Source: a virus
Direction: 5' to 3' (one strand)
Length of the DNA: 64,000 bases
Virus record (IMG/VR): IMGVR_UViG_3300025309_000006
Span: 124,001-188,000 of that record
In this document: positions 52,759-61,641 of the stretch, piece by piece
Position numbering within the stretch: position 1 is the stretch's first letter
Layout of the letters: the number at the start of each line of letters is the position of its first letter
Notes under the pieces: model-generated
The model's database searches: none
Told to the model about the DNA's origin: nothing
What the model saw: only the letters and a program-made list of their open reading frames with translations
Position numbers and translations under genes: made by a program

Positions 52759-53016
52759 TTACAACATCCTATTGTAATATTCATTTATAATTCTCTCAAA
52801 AATTAAACAATCATGATTAATGCAATCTTCATTAAAAGCCAATATAAACTCTGCACGTAATAAAGTAGCAATTTCTTCGTTGGTAAATAGTTTACTATCA
52901 ATATAATATTGAATTATTTCTGTAATTTCTTTTATTTCATGCACTCCATAATCTTCTTCGATATATTCATCATCCCAGATGTATTTTAAATTATTATTAA
53001 TAGTCGATAACAACAA
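52759..53016 (-). CDS. Unknown protein, paralogue of 51740-52036 (TTG start)
   Basis: 85 residues; TTG 53016 lies 10 nt after AGGG. Shares the IIQYYIDSKLFTNEEIATLL and DCINHDCLIFERII patterns with its paralogue. Function unknown. Confidence 0.52.
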   Translation of the reverse strand: MLLSTINNNLKYIWDDEYIEEDYGVHEIKEITEIIQYYIDSKLFTNEEIATLLRAEFILAFNEDCINHDCLIFERIINEYYNRML

Positions 53017-53065
53017 TGACTTTCATCCCTTTCTTAATTGGACATAAAATATGAGTTCTAGTGTA

Positions 53066-53266
53066 TTATGTAAACATCCAAACCTTTGCATCGCAACTAT
53101 TACAAGTTATCCAAATTTGATCATGTTCACCAAGAATATCAAAACTTCCTAAATTATCTTCTGAGACATACCAACCATCACTTTCGCTATATGAACGCTC
53201 TTCTTTGTCTATTGGCCTAATTAGATTTACTTCATTTCCGCATGTGCTACAAATTATTTTAAACAT
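53066..53266 (-). CDS. Zinc-ribbon protein, 66 aa
   Basis: ICSTCGNEV at the start and ITCNSCDAKV near the end give a four-Cys site. GGAGGATT precedes the ATG. Not recognised. Confidence 0.55.
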   Translation of the reverse strand: MFKIICSTCGNEVNLIRPIDKEERSYSESDGWYVSEDNLGSFDILGEHDQIWITCNSCDAKVWMFT

Positions 53267-53285
53267 TATTTAATCCTCCTCTTTG

Positions 53286-53516
53286 CTAGGATATTATCCA
53301 TACTTTATTTGTTGTCTCAACTACAATAATATCTAGATCAAGCCAATGTTCCACATCAATGATATTTTCATGACTGAAAAATGACCCACCTTCATATACG
53401 ATTAGTAATGGATTATCTAATGTTAATTCGGTTTTTGCCATATCTAATTTCTTATGTAGGTATTGAGGACAGACATCATTTCCAGTGGGTTTGTTTTTAA
53501 TTGAAGTTATTTCCAT
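53286..53516 (-). CDS. Hypothetical protein, 76 aa
   Basis: GAAAGGA precedes the ATG. Mixed alpha/beta with one Cys. Not recognised. Confidence 0.48.
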   Translation of the reverse strand: MEITSIKNKPTGNDVCPQYLHKKLDMAKTELTLDNPLLIVYEGGSFFSHENIIDVEHWLDLDIIVVETTNKVWIIS

Positions 53517-53551
53517 ATATTTATCCTTTCAAATGGTTTGAAATTCTTTTT

Positions 53552-54034
53552 TTATTGCCAAAATTTATACCACTTTTTCGTTTCAGTTTTAGTATTTAAG
53601 CTTTTATTACAATTCCTTAATTCTTCTATTTGAATCCTCAACTCTACTCTTTCAAGTTCTCGTTGTAGTTCTTCAATTTGATCGTCTATATCTTTTTTGA
53701 TTTTATTTTTTTCTTCTATATTATCATCTAATTTTAAAACTTTATCGGTATAATAGATAATATTTCCATCATCAGTACCCTCTACTGATTCAACTATATT
53801 ACCATTAAATTTCTCCCCAATATTTAATCTGTAATCTAGATCCTTTAATTCAAAATATGTTTCATATGTGATTTCTTCATTTGAAATAATATCTCCCCAT
53901 CTTAACATTTCAATCTTATGTTTAATTTGACGAACTTCATAAGAATCAAAATTAATACGACTAAAATACCAATAATTAACTACGCAAAATTTATAATTTA
54001 ATTTTATATTTTTACCTTTAACAATTATTTTCAT
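53552..54034 (-). CDS. Coiled-coil protein, 160 aa
   Basis: Beta-rich N-terminal half, then a coiled coil from about residue 105 (NKIKKDIDDQIEELQRELER) and a basic tail. AAAGGATG precedes the ATG. Function unknown. Confidence 0.52.
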   Translation of the reverse strand: MKIIVKGKNIKLNYKFCVVNYWYFSRINFDSYEVRQIKHKIEMLRWGDIISNEEITYETYFELKDLDYRLNIGEKFNGNIVESVEGTDDGNIIYYTDKVLKLDDNIEEKNKIKKDIDDQIEELQRELERVELRIQIEELRNCNKSLNTKTETKKWYKFWQ

Positions 54035-54098
54035 AATAACATCCTTTCAAATCAGTTTTTCGAGGGACTATTTAATTAAACCCCTCTTTCATTTGTTC

Positions 54099-54290
54099 TT
54101 ATTTCATTTCAAGAGTTAGAGACATGCCGTTCTTTTTTACCCATTGAAATTTTCCATCTTTATTCACCATAACATTTTGATCTCCAAATGAGATTGTAAA
54201 CTTTCTTTCTTCCATAAATGAATTTATTTCATCTTCGCTAATTCCTTGAGAAAGCATTTTTTCTTTTATTGCATTATATATTTTATACAT
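54099..54290 (-). CDS. Hypothetical protein, 63 aa
   Basis: GAAGGGA precedes the ATG. Helical first half, beta second half. A 5-bp GAGGG/CCCTC stem lies just after its stop, without a T-run. Not recognised. Confidence 0.48.
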   Translation of the reverse strand: MYKIYNAIKEKMLSQGISEDEINSFMEERKFTISFGDQNVMVNKDGKFQWVKKNGMSLTLEMK

Positions 54291-54391
54291 ACCATCAATC
54301 CCTTCATTTATTATTCAGTATCTTCTAAATCTAATGTCTACCTTGCAAATTTATGAAAACAATCTGATAAATATTGAATCTTTCCATAAAT

Positions 54392-54769
54392 TTAGTTGTT
54401 GCTAGGATTGCTTTTTACATTTGATTTAACCTTAATTGTAAATATACTCAATATTGCGGTTAATACTACATATGTCCAGAATCCATTAATATAAAATCCT
54501 AACAAATAATTATCAAGCAACCACAGTTTCACTGGAGTTAATACAATTGCCACAAAAAATAGAATTATAGTAGTTAAACACCCTATCCCTAAAGGGATTG
54601 TTAAAACAGAGGCAATCATAAGTAAACTAAACAAATATCCTATAGCGACCATAAGCAAAGTTGCAATAATCATAGTTTTTGTATCAGAGATAGATATATA
54701 TTCTTTAAAATACTCGTTACCAACCCAGAACACTAAAAATGTTAATATTGCGTTTAATATATTTCTCAT
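54392..54769 (-). CDS. Membrane protein with about four helices, 125 aa
   Basis: Hydrophobic segments at about 4-20, 30-50, 55-75 and 88-110, with a short polar tail. GAGAGAG lies upstream of ATG. Not recognised; neighbour of another membrane protein gene. Confidence 0.58.
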   Translation of the reverse strand: MRNILNAILTFLVFWVGNEYFKEYISISDTKTMIIATLLMVAIGYLFSLLMIASVLTIPLGIGCLTTIILFFVAIVLTPVKLWLLDNYLLGFYINGFWTYVVLTAILSIFTIKVKSNVKSNPSNN

Positions 54770-54826
54770 AACGCTCTCTCTCCTTTTATTTTTATAATCA
54801 ATTCAATGGTTAATTTTAAGCCCAAT

Positions 54827-55078
54827 TTATTTTTCTTTATATCGATTACAATCTTTAATAATCTGAATATTAATTTGTTTAATATGTTTGCAATAATTTT
54901 TTGGTTGTAATATGAATTGTTCAATATGTGATAATACAAAATAATGTCCTTTTTTATACCATTTTCCTAATCCAATGATCTTCAATGGATAATAAGGTAA
55001 ATAAGTTATAAAATAGAATATCTGAGCAGGAATAACTACTAAAATTATAAACCACCAAGGGAAAGGATTAAAGAACAT
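54827..55078 (-). CDS. Membrane-anchored protein, 83 aa
   Basis: An aromatic-rich hydrophobic N-terminus (FFNPFPWWFIILVVIPAQIF) spans the membrane once or twice; the rest is basic. AAGGAGGGAGG precedes the ATG. Function unknown. Confidence 0.55.
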   Translation of the reverse strand: MFFNPFPWWFIILVVIPAQIFYFITYLPYYPLKIIGLGKWYKKGHYFVLSHIEQFILQPKNYCKHIKQINIQIIKDCNRYKEK

Positions 55079-55127
55079 ATTTTACACCTCCCTCCTTATT
55101 ATCCTATGAAAGATTCGTTTCTTGGGG

Positions 55128-55580
55128 TTATCTCAACATCTTAAATCCACCCTTAACCAACCAATCTCTAACTTCTTTGACTTCTTCAATTGGTGTATTT
55201 TCTGGAACTAAAATACTATTAATGTGTGCATAGGTCGAAGAATCTCCACCTCCCATATATTCATCTGAGATAATTATATAAAGCCAAATCTTATCATTGA
55301 AGATTATAAAATATTCTTTTGTACTATCAGGTAAAGGCATATCAAAATCATAAGCACTTTCCTCTAAGTCTACTTCTTTATTAAGATAGTAAATGAAATC
55401 TTCAACTTCTTCTGGTTCACTTCTATATGGATCTAAATCACTAAATTCCTTTCTAATTACTTTAAAATAATCTGGCTCTTTTCTACCTGTATTAGATATA
55501 GAAATCATTTTTCCTTCTTTGTCTAGTTCTTTATGTTTATACCACACTGCACCTTTACCATTATATTTAGTTACTTTCAT
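55128..55580 (-). CDS. Hypothetical protein, 150 aa
   Basis: GGAAGG upstream of ATG. Acidic middle (DPYRSEPEEVEDFIYYLNKE) and a beta-rich part with YFIIFNDKIWLYII. Not recognised. Confidence 0.5.
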   Translation of the reverse strand: MKVTKYNGKGAVWYKHKELDKEGKMISISNTGRKEPDYFKVIRKEFSDLDPYRSEPEEVEDFIYYLNKEVDLEESAYDFDMPLPDSTKEYFIIFNDKIWLYIIISDEYMGGGDSSTYAHINSILVPENTPIEEVKEVRDWLVKGGFKMLR

Positions 55581-55593
55581 TATTACCTTCCCT

Positions 55594-55778
55594 TCATTTT
55601 CCTAATAATTTATTTCTTTTCTCTTGTAGCTCCAATATTTCATTAGAATATTCTTGTCCTAATACAATAAGTCCATTGCCATTCCAACATTTATCATCCA
55701 TTAATATTTTTGCTTCAAACTCTTCTAATTCTAATAAATATTTTCAAGTTCTTCGATTCTTTTATGTAATGAATTCAT
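55594..55778 (-). pseudogene. Small helical protein gene with one-base deletion
   Basis: ATG 55778 has GAAAGGAG upstream and reads MNSLHKRIEELEN, then meets a stop. With five instead of four A at 55741-55744 it continues YLLELEEFEAKILMDDKCW to the TGA at 55594, 61 residues. So the gene is inactive as given, unless the base is a sequence error. Confidence 0.65.
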
Positions 55779-55794
55779 ATTAATTTTCTCCTTT

Positions 55795-56439
55795 CTATTC
55801 GAATAACCCCTGAACTTTCGAATTAATTTCTTTTTCTTCCCTAATTGTAAATATACTTATACTTGGATTTACTTTTAAAACATTTGCTAAAGTCGATGAA
55901 TAGTATACTCTAAGAATTTCGCCATACATAATCATTTTTGATTTATTGGCAAGTTCGTTTACTAAATCCAAAGATTTTTTATTGTCTGAACCGATATTAT
56001 CACCATCTGTTAAATGTAGAATATAGATATCTAAATCTTTATTATCAATAATATCAATAATTTCTAATGCTTTTTGATAAGCAGGAGAACACCTAGTTCC
56101 ACCAGTTTCTTGTCCATCACTAAAATCTGCTAATTTATTAACTACAAAAGCCTCAGTATTATGTAAAATATAACAAACATCTAAATTTTTATAACTTACT
56201 GATAAAATATCAAATATCTGATTATAAATTTCAGAAGATATTTTTCTTTCCCATGTTCCCATAGACCCTGAACAATCTCTAATTGCGATTAGTAAAGATG
56301 GTTTATCGTTTGTCAGACTAAATTTATTAATAGTTTCTATGGCTTGTTCAATTTCTTTAATTTCCTCATTAATTATTTGAATTTCATTTCTTTTAGTTCT
56401 TAGCACATTAGTTAAATTAATAATTTGTTTATTTATCAT
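55795..56439 (-). CDS. VWA-domain protein, DUF444/YhbH-like
   Basis: 214 residues. Helical N-terminal part (to 45), then a von Willebrand A fold with a complete MIDAS metal site: DCSGSMG, the Thr in TGGTRCS and TDGDN. The spacing and the motif GGTRCSPAYQKALEIID are like DUF444 (YhbH/YeaH) proteins, which are tied to stress kinases in chromosomes. Here it stands alone, without a PrkA-type kinase. GAAGGAAG precedes the ATG. Confidence 0.7.
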   Translation of the reverse strand: MINKQIINLTNVLRTKRNEIQIINEEIKEIEQAIETINKFSLTNDKPSLLIAIRDCSGSMGTWERKISSEIYNQIFDILSVSYKNLDVCYILHNTEAFVVNKLADFSDGQETGGTRCSPAYQKALEIIDIIDNKDLDIYILHLTDGDNIGSDNKKSLDLVNELANKSKMIMYGEILRVYYSSTLANVLKVNPSISIFTIREEKEINSKVQGLFE

Positions 56440-56471
56440 ATTATTTCTTCCTTCCTAAATAAAATATTATT

Positions 56472-56609
56472 TCATCCTTGTCTTTCTTCACATTTATCTT
56501 CAAATGCACAACCATTACATAACCACACTTTACAGTTTTCACAAAAACAAGATTCTGAAGTTAATGTATTGCCACAAATATCACATTGAAAATCATTTGG
56601 ATCGCTCAT
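56472..56609 (-). CDS. Double zinc-finger protein, 45 aa
   Basis: ATG 56609 with AAAGGAG upstream. Eight cysteines in pairs CDIC, CFCENC, CNGC and C suggest two zinc sites. Ends in TGA. A 7-bp hairpin AAGGGGT/ACCCCTT lies upstream at 56646-56665 without a T-run. Confidence 0.58.
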   Translation of the reverse strand: MSDPNDFQCDICGNTLTSESCFCENCKVWLCNGCAFEDKCEERQG

Positions 56610-56671
56610 TTTGATTCTCCTTTCATAAGATAAGTTGTATCATTGAAGGGGTTGTTACACCCCTTATTCTA

Positions 56672-57076
56672 TTACAAATTTTTCATAATCTCATCAATCT
56701 CAAGTTCAACTTTCTTCTCATTAGAAAGTAATTGATGTAATTTAGATTCCATAACTTTCAACTTATTTTCTTCTTCTTTACGACTTACAAAATCTAATTT
56801 TGACTTAATATCAGTAATCCATTCCATAACATGATACCCTGAAATAACAAAATCAATTTCTAATTCTTTTGCAGATTTAGCATATGAATTTAGTTTTACT
56901 AATAGATAAGTTAATTGCTCTTTATTAAGGACTTGAATATTAACTCTTATGCTGTCTAGTTCAATTGAACAATTAGTAATTGGATTAAATTTCTGAGACT
57001 TTCCTAATTTGATTTTCTTACCCTCAATTTGTTTTTTGAGTTCCATAATTTTAAGATCATTTGTTTCAGTTTTCAT
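56672..57076 (-). CDS. Coiled-coil protein, 134 aa
   Basis: GGTGAAATAAA upstream of ATG. Helical with coiled-coil ends (MELKKQIEGKKIKL and MESKLHQLLSNEKKVELEID). Function unknown. Confidence 0.5.
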   Translation of the reverse strand: MKTETNDLKIMELKKQIEGKKIKLGKSQKFNPITNCSIELDSIRVNIQVLNKEQLTYLLVKLNSYAKSAKELEIDFVISGYHVMEWITDIKSKLDFVSRKEEENKLKVMESKLHQLLSNEKKVELEIDEIMKNL

Positions 57077-57077
57077 T

Positions 57078-58199
57078 TTATTTCACCATCCTATAAATTT
57101 TTCCATTTTCTAAATACTCATTTTTATAAACAGGATTATATTTTTTAAATACATCTTCAATAGTACCTATATTATTATGAACATAAGAATTTGTTGATCT
57201 TACATAATCTCCTCTTAAATAATATAAGTTATATTCTTTATCAAATCTAATTTCTGCAATTACTTCTTCAAAATCTTTTTGTGATTTAATATTAAGAGTA
57301 CGCCAGTTCTCGTCTAAATCAAGACTATTAACATATTCGATAAATTCCTCAAAAGTGTATTGAATATATTCATCTTTGCTTTTATCATATGGAGAATATT
57401 CAGTTTTACATTCAAGTTTCTCAAATAACTCTGCGTAATTTTCTACACAATTAGTTGAAATAGTATCTATAAACCTTTCTCCTAGTGATTTGATAGTTAA
57501 GATGCTTAAATATGATTCATCTCGATAATCTTTGGTTTCCCTAGCAAAGAAATGATGTTTACCTTTATTAACATCTTTCTTTACACTTTTATAACTCACA
57601 CCTCCCCAATTAGTTCTTCCTTCGGGAATACTATCATATTCAGTGGTATGATAATCGAATCTGCCCATATAAACCCATTCTTCATTTGATTTAGTTTTAT
57701 ATGTAGCACCTAAGATTAATTCTTTTGCCTTAACATAACTATTTTTAAGAATCATTTCACTATATTCAGTAATCTCTTTATAGTCAGGTGAATCTACTGG
57801 CATTAACAATAAATCCTTGCCATCCCAACCATAGACAAATTCACCTTCCAAACCCTTACCTTTGATAGAACTAGCATTTTCAAGAATATAGAGTAAGTTC
57901 TCTATTGTGACTTCGAACTCAAAATTACGAGGATCGTATACCCTTACATACGCCTGTCTATGACTCCAATGGCTTGAATAGTCGCCTACTTTCTTATTTA
58001 ATACAAATCCACTAGTTGGTTCATTGGTGAATTCTTGTGGTTCAATTTTATTATCCCTCCAACTATTCCAAGATGCTTCTTTTCTTAATTTACCTTTTTG
58101 ATCAATGTAAATAACATAAGCTAGTTGACCTGTATATGTATCAGAACGTGTTTGATAACCTACTTTAATTGTTTTAGGCAAAAATATTGTAGTATTCAA
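57078..58199 (-). CDS. Large conserved-looking unknown protein, 373 aa (TTG start)
   Basis: GGAGTG stands 11 nt before TTG 58199. The protein has WNSWRDNKIEPQEFTNEPTS, then SHWSHRQAYVRVYDPRNFEF, a long mixed fold and a C-terminal EDVFKKYNPVY. Proteins of this kind occur in large Firmicute phages and plasmids; function unknown. No transmembrane or metal motifs. Confidence 0.58.
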   Translation of the reverse strand: MNTTIFLPKTIKVGYQTRSDTYTGQLAYVIYIDQKGKLRKEASWNSWRDNKIEPQEFTNEPTSGFVLNKKVGDYSSHWSHRQAYVRVYDPRNFEFEVTIENLLYILENASSIKGKGLEGEFVYGWDGKDLLLMPVDSPDYKEITEYSEMILKNSYVKAKELILGATYKTKSNEEWVYMGRFDYHTTEYDSIPEGRTNWGGVSYKSVKKDVNKGKHHFFARETKDYRDESYLSILTIKSLGERFIDTISTNCVENYAELFEKLECKTEYSPYDKSKDEYIQYTFEEFIEYVNSLDLDENWRTLNIKSQKDFEEVIAEIRFDKEYNLYYLRGDYVRSTNSYVHNNIGTIEDVFKKYNPVYKNEYLENGKIYRMVK

Positions 58200-58209
58200 T
58201 TTTAGTTTG

Positions 58210-58386
58210 TCACTCCTTTATTTCATTATTATTTTCATCAACCAATTTTAAGAAACCACATTCACAACTAATTGTTACAATTTCATCTTTTACACTTACT
58301 TGTAATTTTGTGTCTTTCCAACTGCTTCCGCAATTCGGACATTTCTTATATTTTCTAGTGATATTGACAAATTTAAATGCATCCAT
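58210..58386 (-). CDS. Zinc-ribbon protein, 58 aa
   Basis: ATG 58386 with GGGAGGTG upstream. CPNCGSSW and SCECGFL form the ribbon. Follows the Cys2-type gene at 58432 in the same direction. Confidence 0.56.
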   Translation of the reverse strand: MDAFKFVNITRKYKKCPNCGSSWKDTKLQVSVKDEIVTISCECGFLKLVDENNNEIKE

Positions 58387-58431
58387 TAAATATATCACCT
58401 CCCTTCATTCAATTAAATATGCAATTTCAAA

Positions 58432-58932
58432 CTAATTAACAACTTCAATTCTTATTTTCTTGCCGTAAAATCTTCTACATATTTCATCCATTTCAAGATT
58501 GTCTACTATATACCTATCTCTACCCCAATCTGAATATTTAGTACGCAATTCACCTTCATAAAAAGTATTTAAATATGGCAATATTAATTTACTTTCGATG
58601 TAATTATAAAAAGTATTTACGGAATAATCTTCTTCCGAATCCACACTAAAATAAGGATCATCATCTTCAATAATATGTCCATTAGGTAAACTACCTTGCA
58701 ATCCAATTTGAATAAATTTACTTATCCAACCATCACAATCTTCTACTCTTATATTAGCGTAACTTTGGGATATATTTAAGTTGTGTGTCTGTTTTAATTT
58801 AGATAGAGCTTCTTTATAATTTAAATTAATAATATCTTGTTCATTAATACATTCTGACTCATGACTTACACAATCATATCTCTCTTCAAATTCAACTCCA
58901 CATTTCTCACACTTAAAAACTTCTTTAGGCAT
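58432..58932 (-). CDS. C2H2-like zinc-finger protein, 166 aa
   Basis: N-terminal FKCEKCGVEFEERYDCVSHE then EC gives a C2HC or C2H2-type finger. The rest is mixed with acidic stretches. GGAAGT precedes the ATG. Function unknown. Confidence 0.58.
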   Translation of the reverse strand: MPKEVFKCEKCGVEFEERYDCVSHESECINEQDIINLNYKEALSKLKQTHNLNISQSYANIRVEDCDGWISKFIQIGLQGSLPNGHIIEDDDPYFSVDSEEDYSVNTFYNYIESKLILPYLNTFYEGELRTKYSDWGRDRYIVDNLEMDEICRRFYGKKIRIEVVN

Positions 58933-58981
58933 TTAATACTTCCTTTCTAATTTAGCATGAATTGTTCTTTTGATTTGGTTT

Positions 58982-59185
58982 TTATTTGAACCCTTTATCA
59001 TAAATATCTTTTCTAACCCATGCCCACCTATGATCTCCTTGCCCACAATAGTATCCATACAATCCCGTCTCTGGAATAAGGCATCTAATATATTCATACC
59101 CATTCCATTTTGCTTTTCTATCATCCCATTCTTGTTGTGTATATTGATACTCTTCTGCCCAAAAACATTCTGAAGAACTAAACAT
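58982..59185 (-). CDS. Hypothetical protein, 67 aa
   Basis: AAAAGGAG precedes ATG 59185. Aromatic-rich (WNGYEYIRCLIPETGLYGYY). Preferred over a second open frame in the same place (58933-59124), which has no ribosome binding site. Confidence 0.52.
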   Translation of the reverse strand: MFSSSECFWAEEYQYTQQEWDDRKAKWNGYEYIRCLIPETGLYGYYCGQGDHRWAWVRKDIYDKGFK

Positions 59186-59209
59186 TAATTTAATTCATCT
59201 CCTTTTATT

Positions 59210-59455
59210 TTATCTTACACAACCATTAGGGACTATACTAAAAGATAAATTATCAAACATCAAATCTTCTAATCGTAAAGTTTTAATAATTGTTGCCCCT
59301 TTTAAGATACTTATTGATTGCCCAATATTTCCTGAAATTTGATAATTGTATTTATGTATCTCATTCATTTCTTCTTCTGGTATAATTGCATCTAATCGTC
59401 CAATAGAATTAAGAAATTCAAATACCTCATGTTTATAAACTCTTACTTCACTCAT
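59210..59455 (-). CDS. Hypothetical protein, 81 aa
   Basis: AAGGGG precedes the ATG. Mixed fold; Ile- and Ser-rich second half. Not recognised. Confidence 0.48.
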   Translation of the reverse strand: MSEVRVYKHEVFEFLNSIGRLDAIIPEEEMNEIHKYNYQISGNIGQSISILKGATIIKTLRLEDLMFDNLSFSIVPNGCVR

Positions 59456-59517
59456 TTGTTTATCCCCTTTATTTTATCATAAATCCATAATTTCATCGTG
59501 TTTTGTTATTTTCTGTT

Positions 59518-59552
59518 ATCCAAGCCTACCGCCTATCTCAGTAGGCTTGGAT
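59518..59552. repeat. 12-bp perfect inverted repeat
   Basis: ATCCAAGCCTAC and GTAGGCTTGGAT pair exactly with an 11-nt loop. It is the most G/C-rich hairpin in its surroundings and lies after the gene at 59573. Neither side has a T-run, so it may be an RNA stabiliser or protein site rather than a classical terminator. Confidence 0.6.
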
Positions 59553-59572
59553 TAATTATTTATGCCTATCTA

Positions 59573-59992
59573 TTAAGCGAAATACAGAACAATGTCATCT
59601 GGATGCACAATTTTATCTGATTCATTTGATATAAATTGATGAGTATTAGAAATGATCAATTGCTTTTTATTTAATGTTGGCACATGACATACAGCCACCG
59701 ACTCACCATTAATATTTAAAGAAAAACTCTTTTCATCTTTATGAACCATACCAGCCATAGGAGTTAATTTACTTAGGGCAAAATTTCCACATCTGATACT
59801 GACTAAATCTTTATCTCCAACATTCATATCACATATGTATTGATATAACACCCACTTAACATCGCCAAGATAATGTTTTGTATCTTTAATTCCCTCAAGT
59901 GATTTTAAAGCATCAAAAACAGATTGACATTCTTCTAAAGTACACCACTTATCAAACATTTTTATATTATGAGTATTTTGAAATTCTAACAT
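59573..59992 (-). CDS. Hypothetical protein, 139 aa
   Basis: AGGAGAG precedes the ATG. Helical N-terminal part, then beta-rich (GNFALSKLTPMAGMVH, SLNINGESVAVCHV). Not recognised. Confidence 0.5.
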   Translation of the reverse strand: MLEFQNTHNIKMFDKWCTLEECQSVFDALKSLEGIKDTKHYLGDVKWVLYQYICDMNVGDKDLVSIRCGNFALSKLTPMAGMVHKDEKSFSLNINGESVAVCHVPTLNKKQLIISNTHQFISNESDKIVHPDDIVLYFA

Positions 59993-60105
59993 ATTAAATC
60001 TCTCCTTCTTTTATAGCTGTCGCTCGACATGCTTTTTGGAATTTATTTATATAAACACTCGATAGGAAAGTGTAGATACCATTATGTTAAATTATTTATG
60101 TATAG

Positions 60106-61311
60106 TTATATCGCTGTTTCGAGTGGAATAGGGTTTGATTTTATGTATTCATCGTAATATTGCCATTTGAGAGGTTCATTGGTGATTGGATGCTTCCCTG
60201 CAGACTTTCTTTTATTTAAACATACTAAACTGATATTTTTAAAAGAGGTATTGGTTTTTTCGCCAGCATCAGATAAGGAGTCGTACACTGTATTTGTGTT
60301 TATGCATATAACTTTTCGTTTATTAATTGGATTTCTTTTATATTCCTTTAACTCTATAGGGTTGTTTAACTTGTTATAATCTTCTAAATACATCCAATAA
60401 TAACCACCTGAGATATTCCTTTCTCCACGACATACCAAACTAATATTGCTACAATTACATAATCTTTCTGCATCTGCAATCGATGGGTATATTACAAGTG
60501 TATTTAAGTTTATAACTTGTTTTTTAATAACATAACTGGATAAAATTTTACCTTTTTCTGTCATTTTAGCTTTATATATTTTTTTATGTCTTATCTTTCT
60601 TTTAAGAATTTTTTCATCAATATTTCCATTGATGTCTATATAATTCCAATCACGTCCACCAGCAGAAATACGATTGCCTCTACATACATCTCCAATATTT
60701 GTCCAATTGACCCCTGTTATTTTGCCAGCATCGTGTAAACTATTATATATTTCTTTTGTATTCATATCTATTACTTTTTTAGCACTTATAGGTATTTTAC
60801 CATACATAGGATTTTTATTTCCTAATTTTTGTTGTCTAAGAGTATTTATTAACTCTTGTGTGTAAACAATATTGTTAGGTTTACCTTTATGTAAGTCACT
60901 TAGTTTCTTTTTATGTTCATCGGAAAATTTTTTACCTTTATTAACACCTTCTTTGCCTAACCAATAATTATTTAATGATATTTTCTTTTTGCTTTCTTCT
61001 GTATGTTTATAGCCACTACACCCATCCCCACCAGAAGTTAAATTATAACCATTTGGAGATACGGCATTAAGTTCTTTAATCCAATACTTTTCTTTTTCGT
61101 TTAACTCTTGTTCTGTATTTGCTACATCTATTACTTCCCATTTAAAATTTTCTTTACCATATTTTCTAATAGCATTGTAGAAATGATAGTTTAATTTCTT
61201 TTTAGTATTTACACTAGAAAGATGTTTCTTTTTTCTTATATCCATTGTATAAATAGTTTTACCTATGTATAATTTATTGTTTATTATATTAGTTGCTTTA
61301 TAAATTACCAT
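60106..61311 (-). CDS. GIY-YIG homing endonuclease with NUMOD modules
   Basis: 401 residues from ATG 61311, with AGGAGGAG 7 nt upstream. The N-terminal nuclease has VIYKATN (Val for the first Gly of GIY), KLYIGKT and a helix with RKKKH. A NUMOD3-type stretch follows (HTEESKKKISLNNY, SDEHKKKLSDLHKGK), then three NUMOD1-like repeats each with S..DAG/AE and GG-W. Layout is like the I-TevI/SegA families. It is probably an independent selfish gene. A folded leader lies upstream. Confidence 0.85.
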   Translation of the reverse strand: MVIYKATNIINNKLYIGKTIYTMDIRKKKHLSSVNTKKKLNYHFYNAIRKYGKENFKWEVIDVANTEQELNEKEKYWIKELNAVSPNGYNLTSGGDGCSGYKHTEESKKKISLNNYWLGKEGVNKGKKFSDEHKKKLSDLHKGKPNNIVYTQELINTLRQQKLGNKNPMYGKIPISAKKVIDMNTKEIYNSLHDAGKITGVNWTNIGDVCRGNRISAGGRDWNYIDINGNIDEKILKRKIRHKKIYKAKMTEKGKILSSYVIKKQVINLNTLVIYPSIADAERLCNCSNISLVCRGERNISGGYYWMYLEDYNKLNNPIELKEYKRNPINKRKVICINTNTVYDSLSDAGEKTNTSFKNISLVCLNKRKSAGKHPITNEPLKWQYYDEYIKSNPIPLETAI

Positions 61312-61330
61312 AATTCTCTCCTCCTGATCA

Positions 61331-61371
61331 GTGGAGGCGTAGCCACGCTCTACAACTTGCAAGTTCTCCAC
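61331..61371 (-). promoter_or_regulatory. Three-stem leader structure of the GIY-YIG gene
   Basis: On the minus strand GTGGAG...CTCCAC close a 6-bp outer stem. Inside are AACTTGCAAGTT and GCGT-GGCT-ACGC. Together they form a three-way junction ending 10 nt before the AGGAGGAG of the endonuclease gene. It is more G/C-rich than its surroundings. Confidence 0.55.
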
Positions 61372-61401
61372 TAATTTATTTATTATTTGTTTTTATATAC
61401 A

Positions 61402-61605
61402 CTACCAATTCCAATCTTCTACAATATCTTGTTCTGCTTTTATTCGATTTTTGATTTGTACTGGTAATTCTTCAACTCTATTATCCCATTCATTTAATTT
61501 ACTAAGTAAGTCAATAATTTGTTGACCACTCTTTTTATATGGATATTTACTATTTAATAATTTGTAGTATTTAAAATAAGTATTAAACCTAATAACTTTA
61601 TCCAT
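61402..61605 (-). CDS. Hypothetical basic protein, 67 aa
   Basis: ATG 61605 with GGTGGAGAG upstream. Aromatic and Lys-rich start (FNTYFKYYKLLNSKYPYKKS), then helical. Not recognised. Confidence 0.5.
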   Translation of the reverse strand: MDKVIRFNTYFKYYKLLNSKYPYKKSGQQIIDLLSKLNEWDNRVEELPVQIKNRIKAEQDIVEDWNW

Positions 61606-61641
61606 ATTTCTCTCCACCCTATAAAAGTTAAATTTGATGGA

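Noticed and set aside
58933-59124. Second minus-strand ORF overlapping 58982-59185
   Set aside because: It has no ribosome binding site and lies in the shadow of a frame with a strong AAAAGGAG start.
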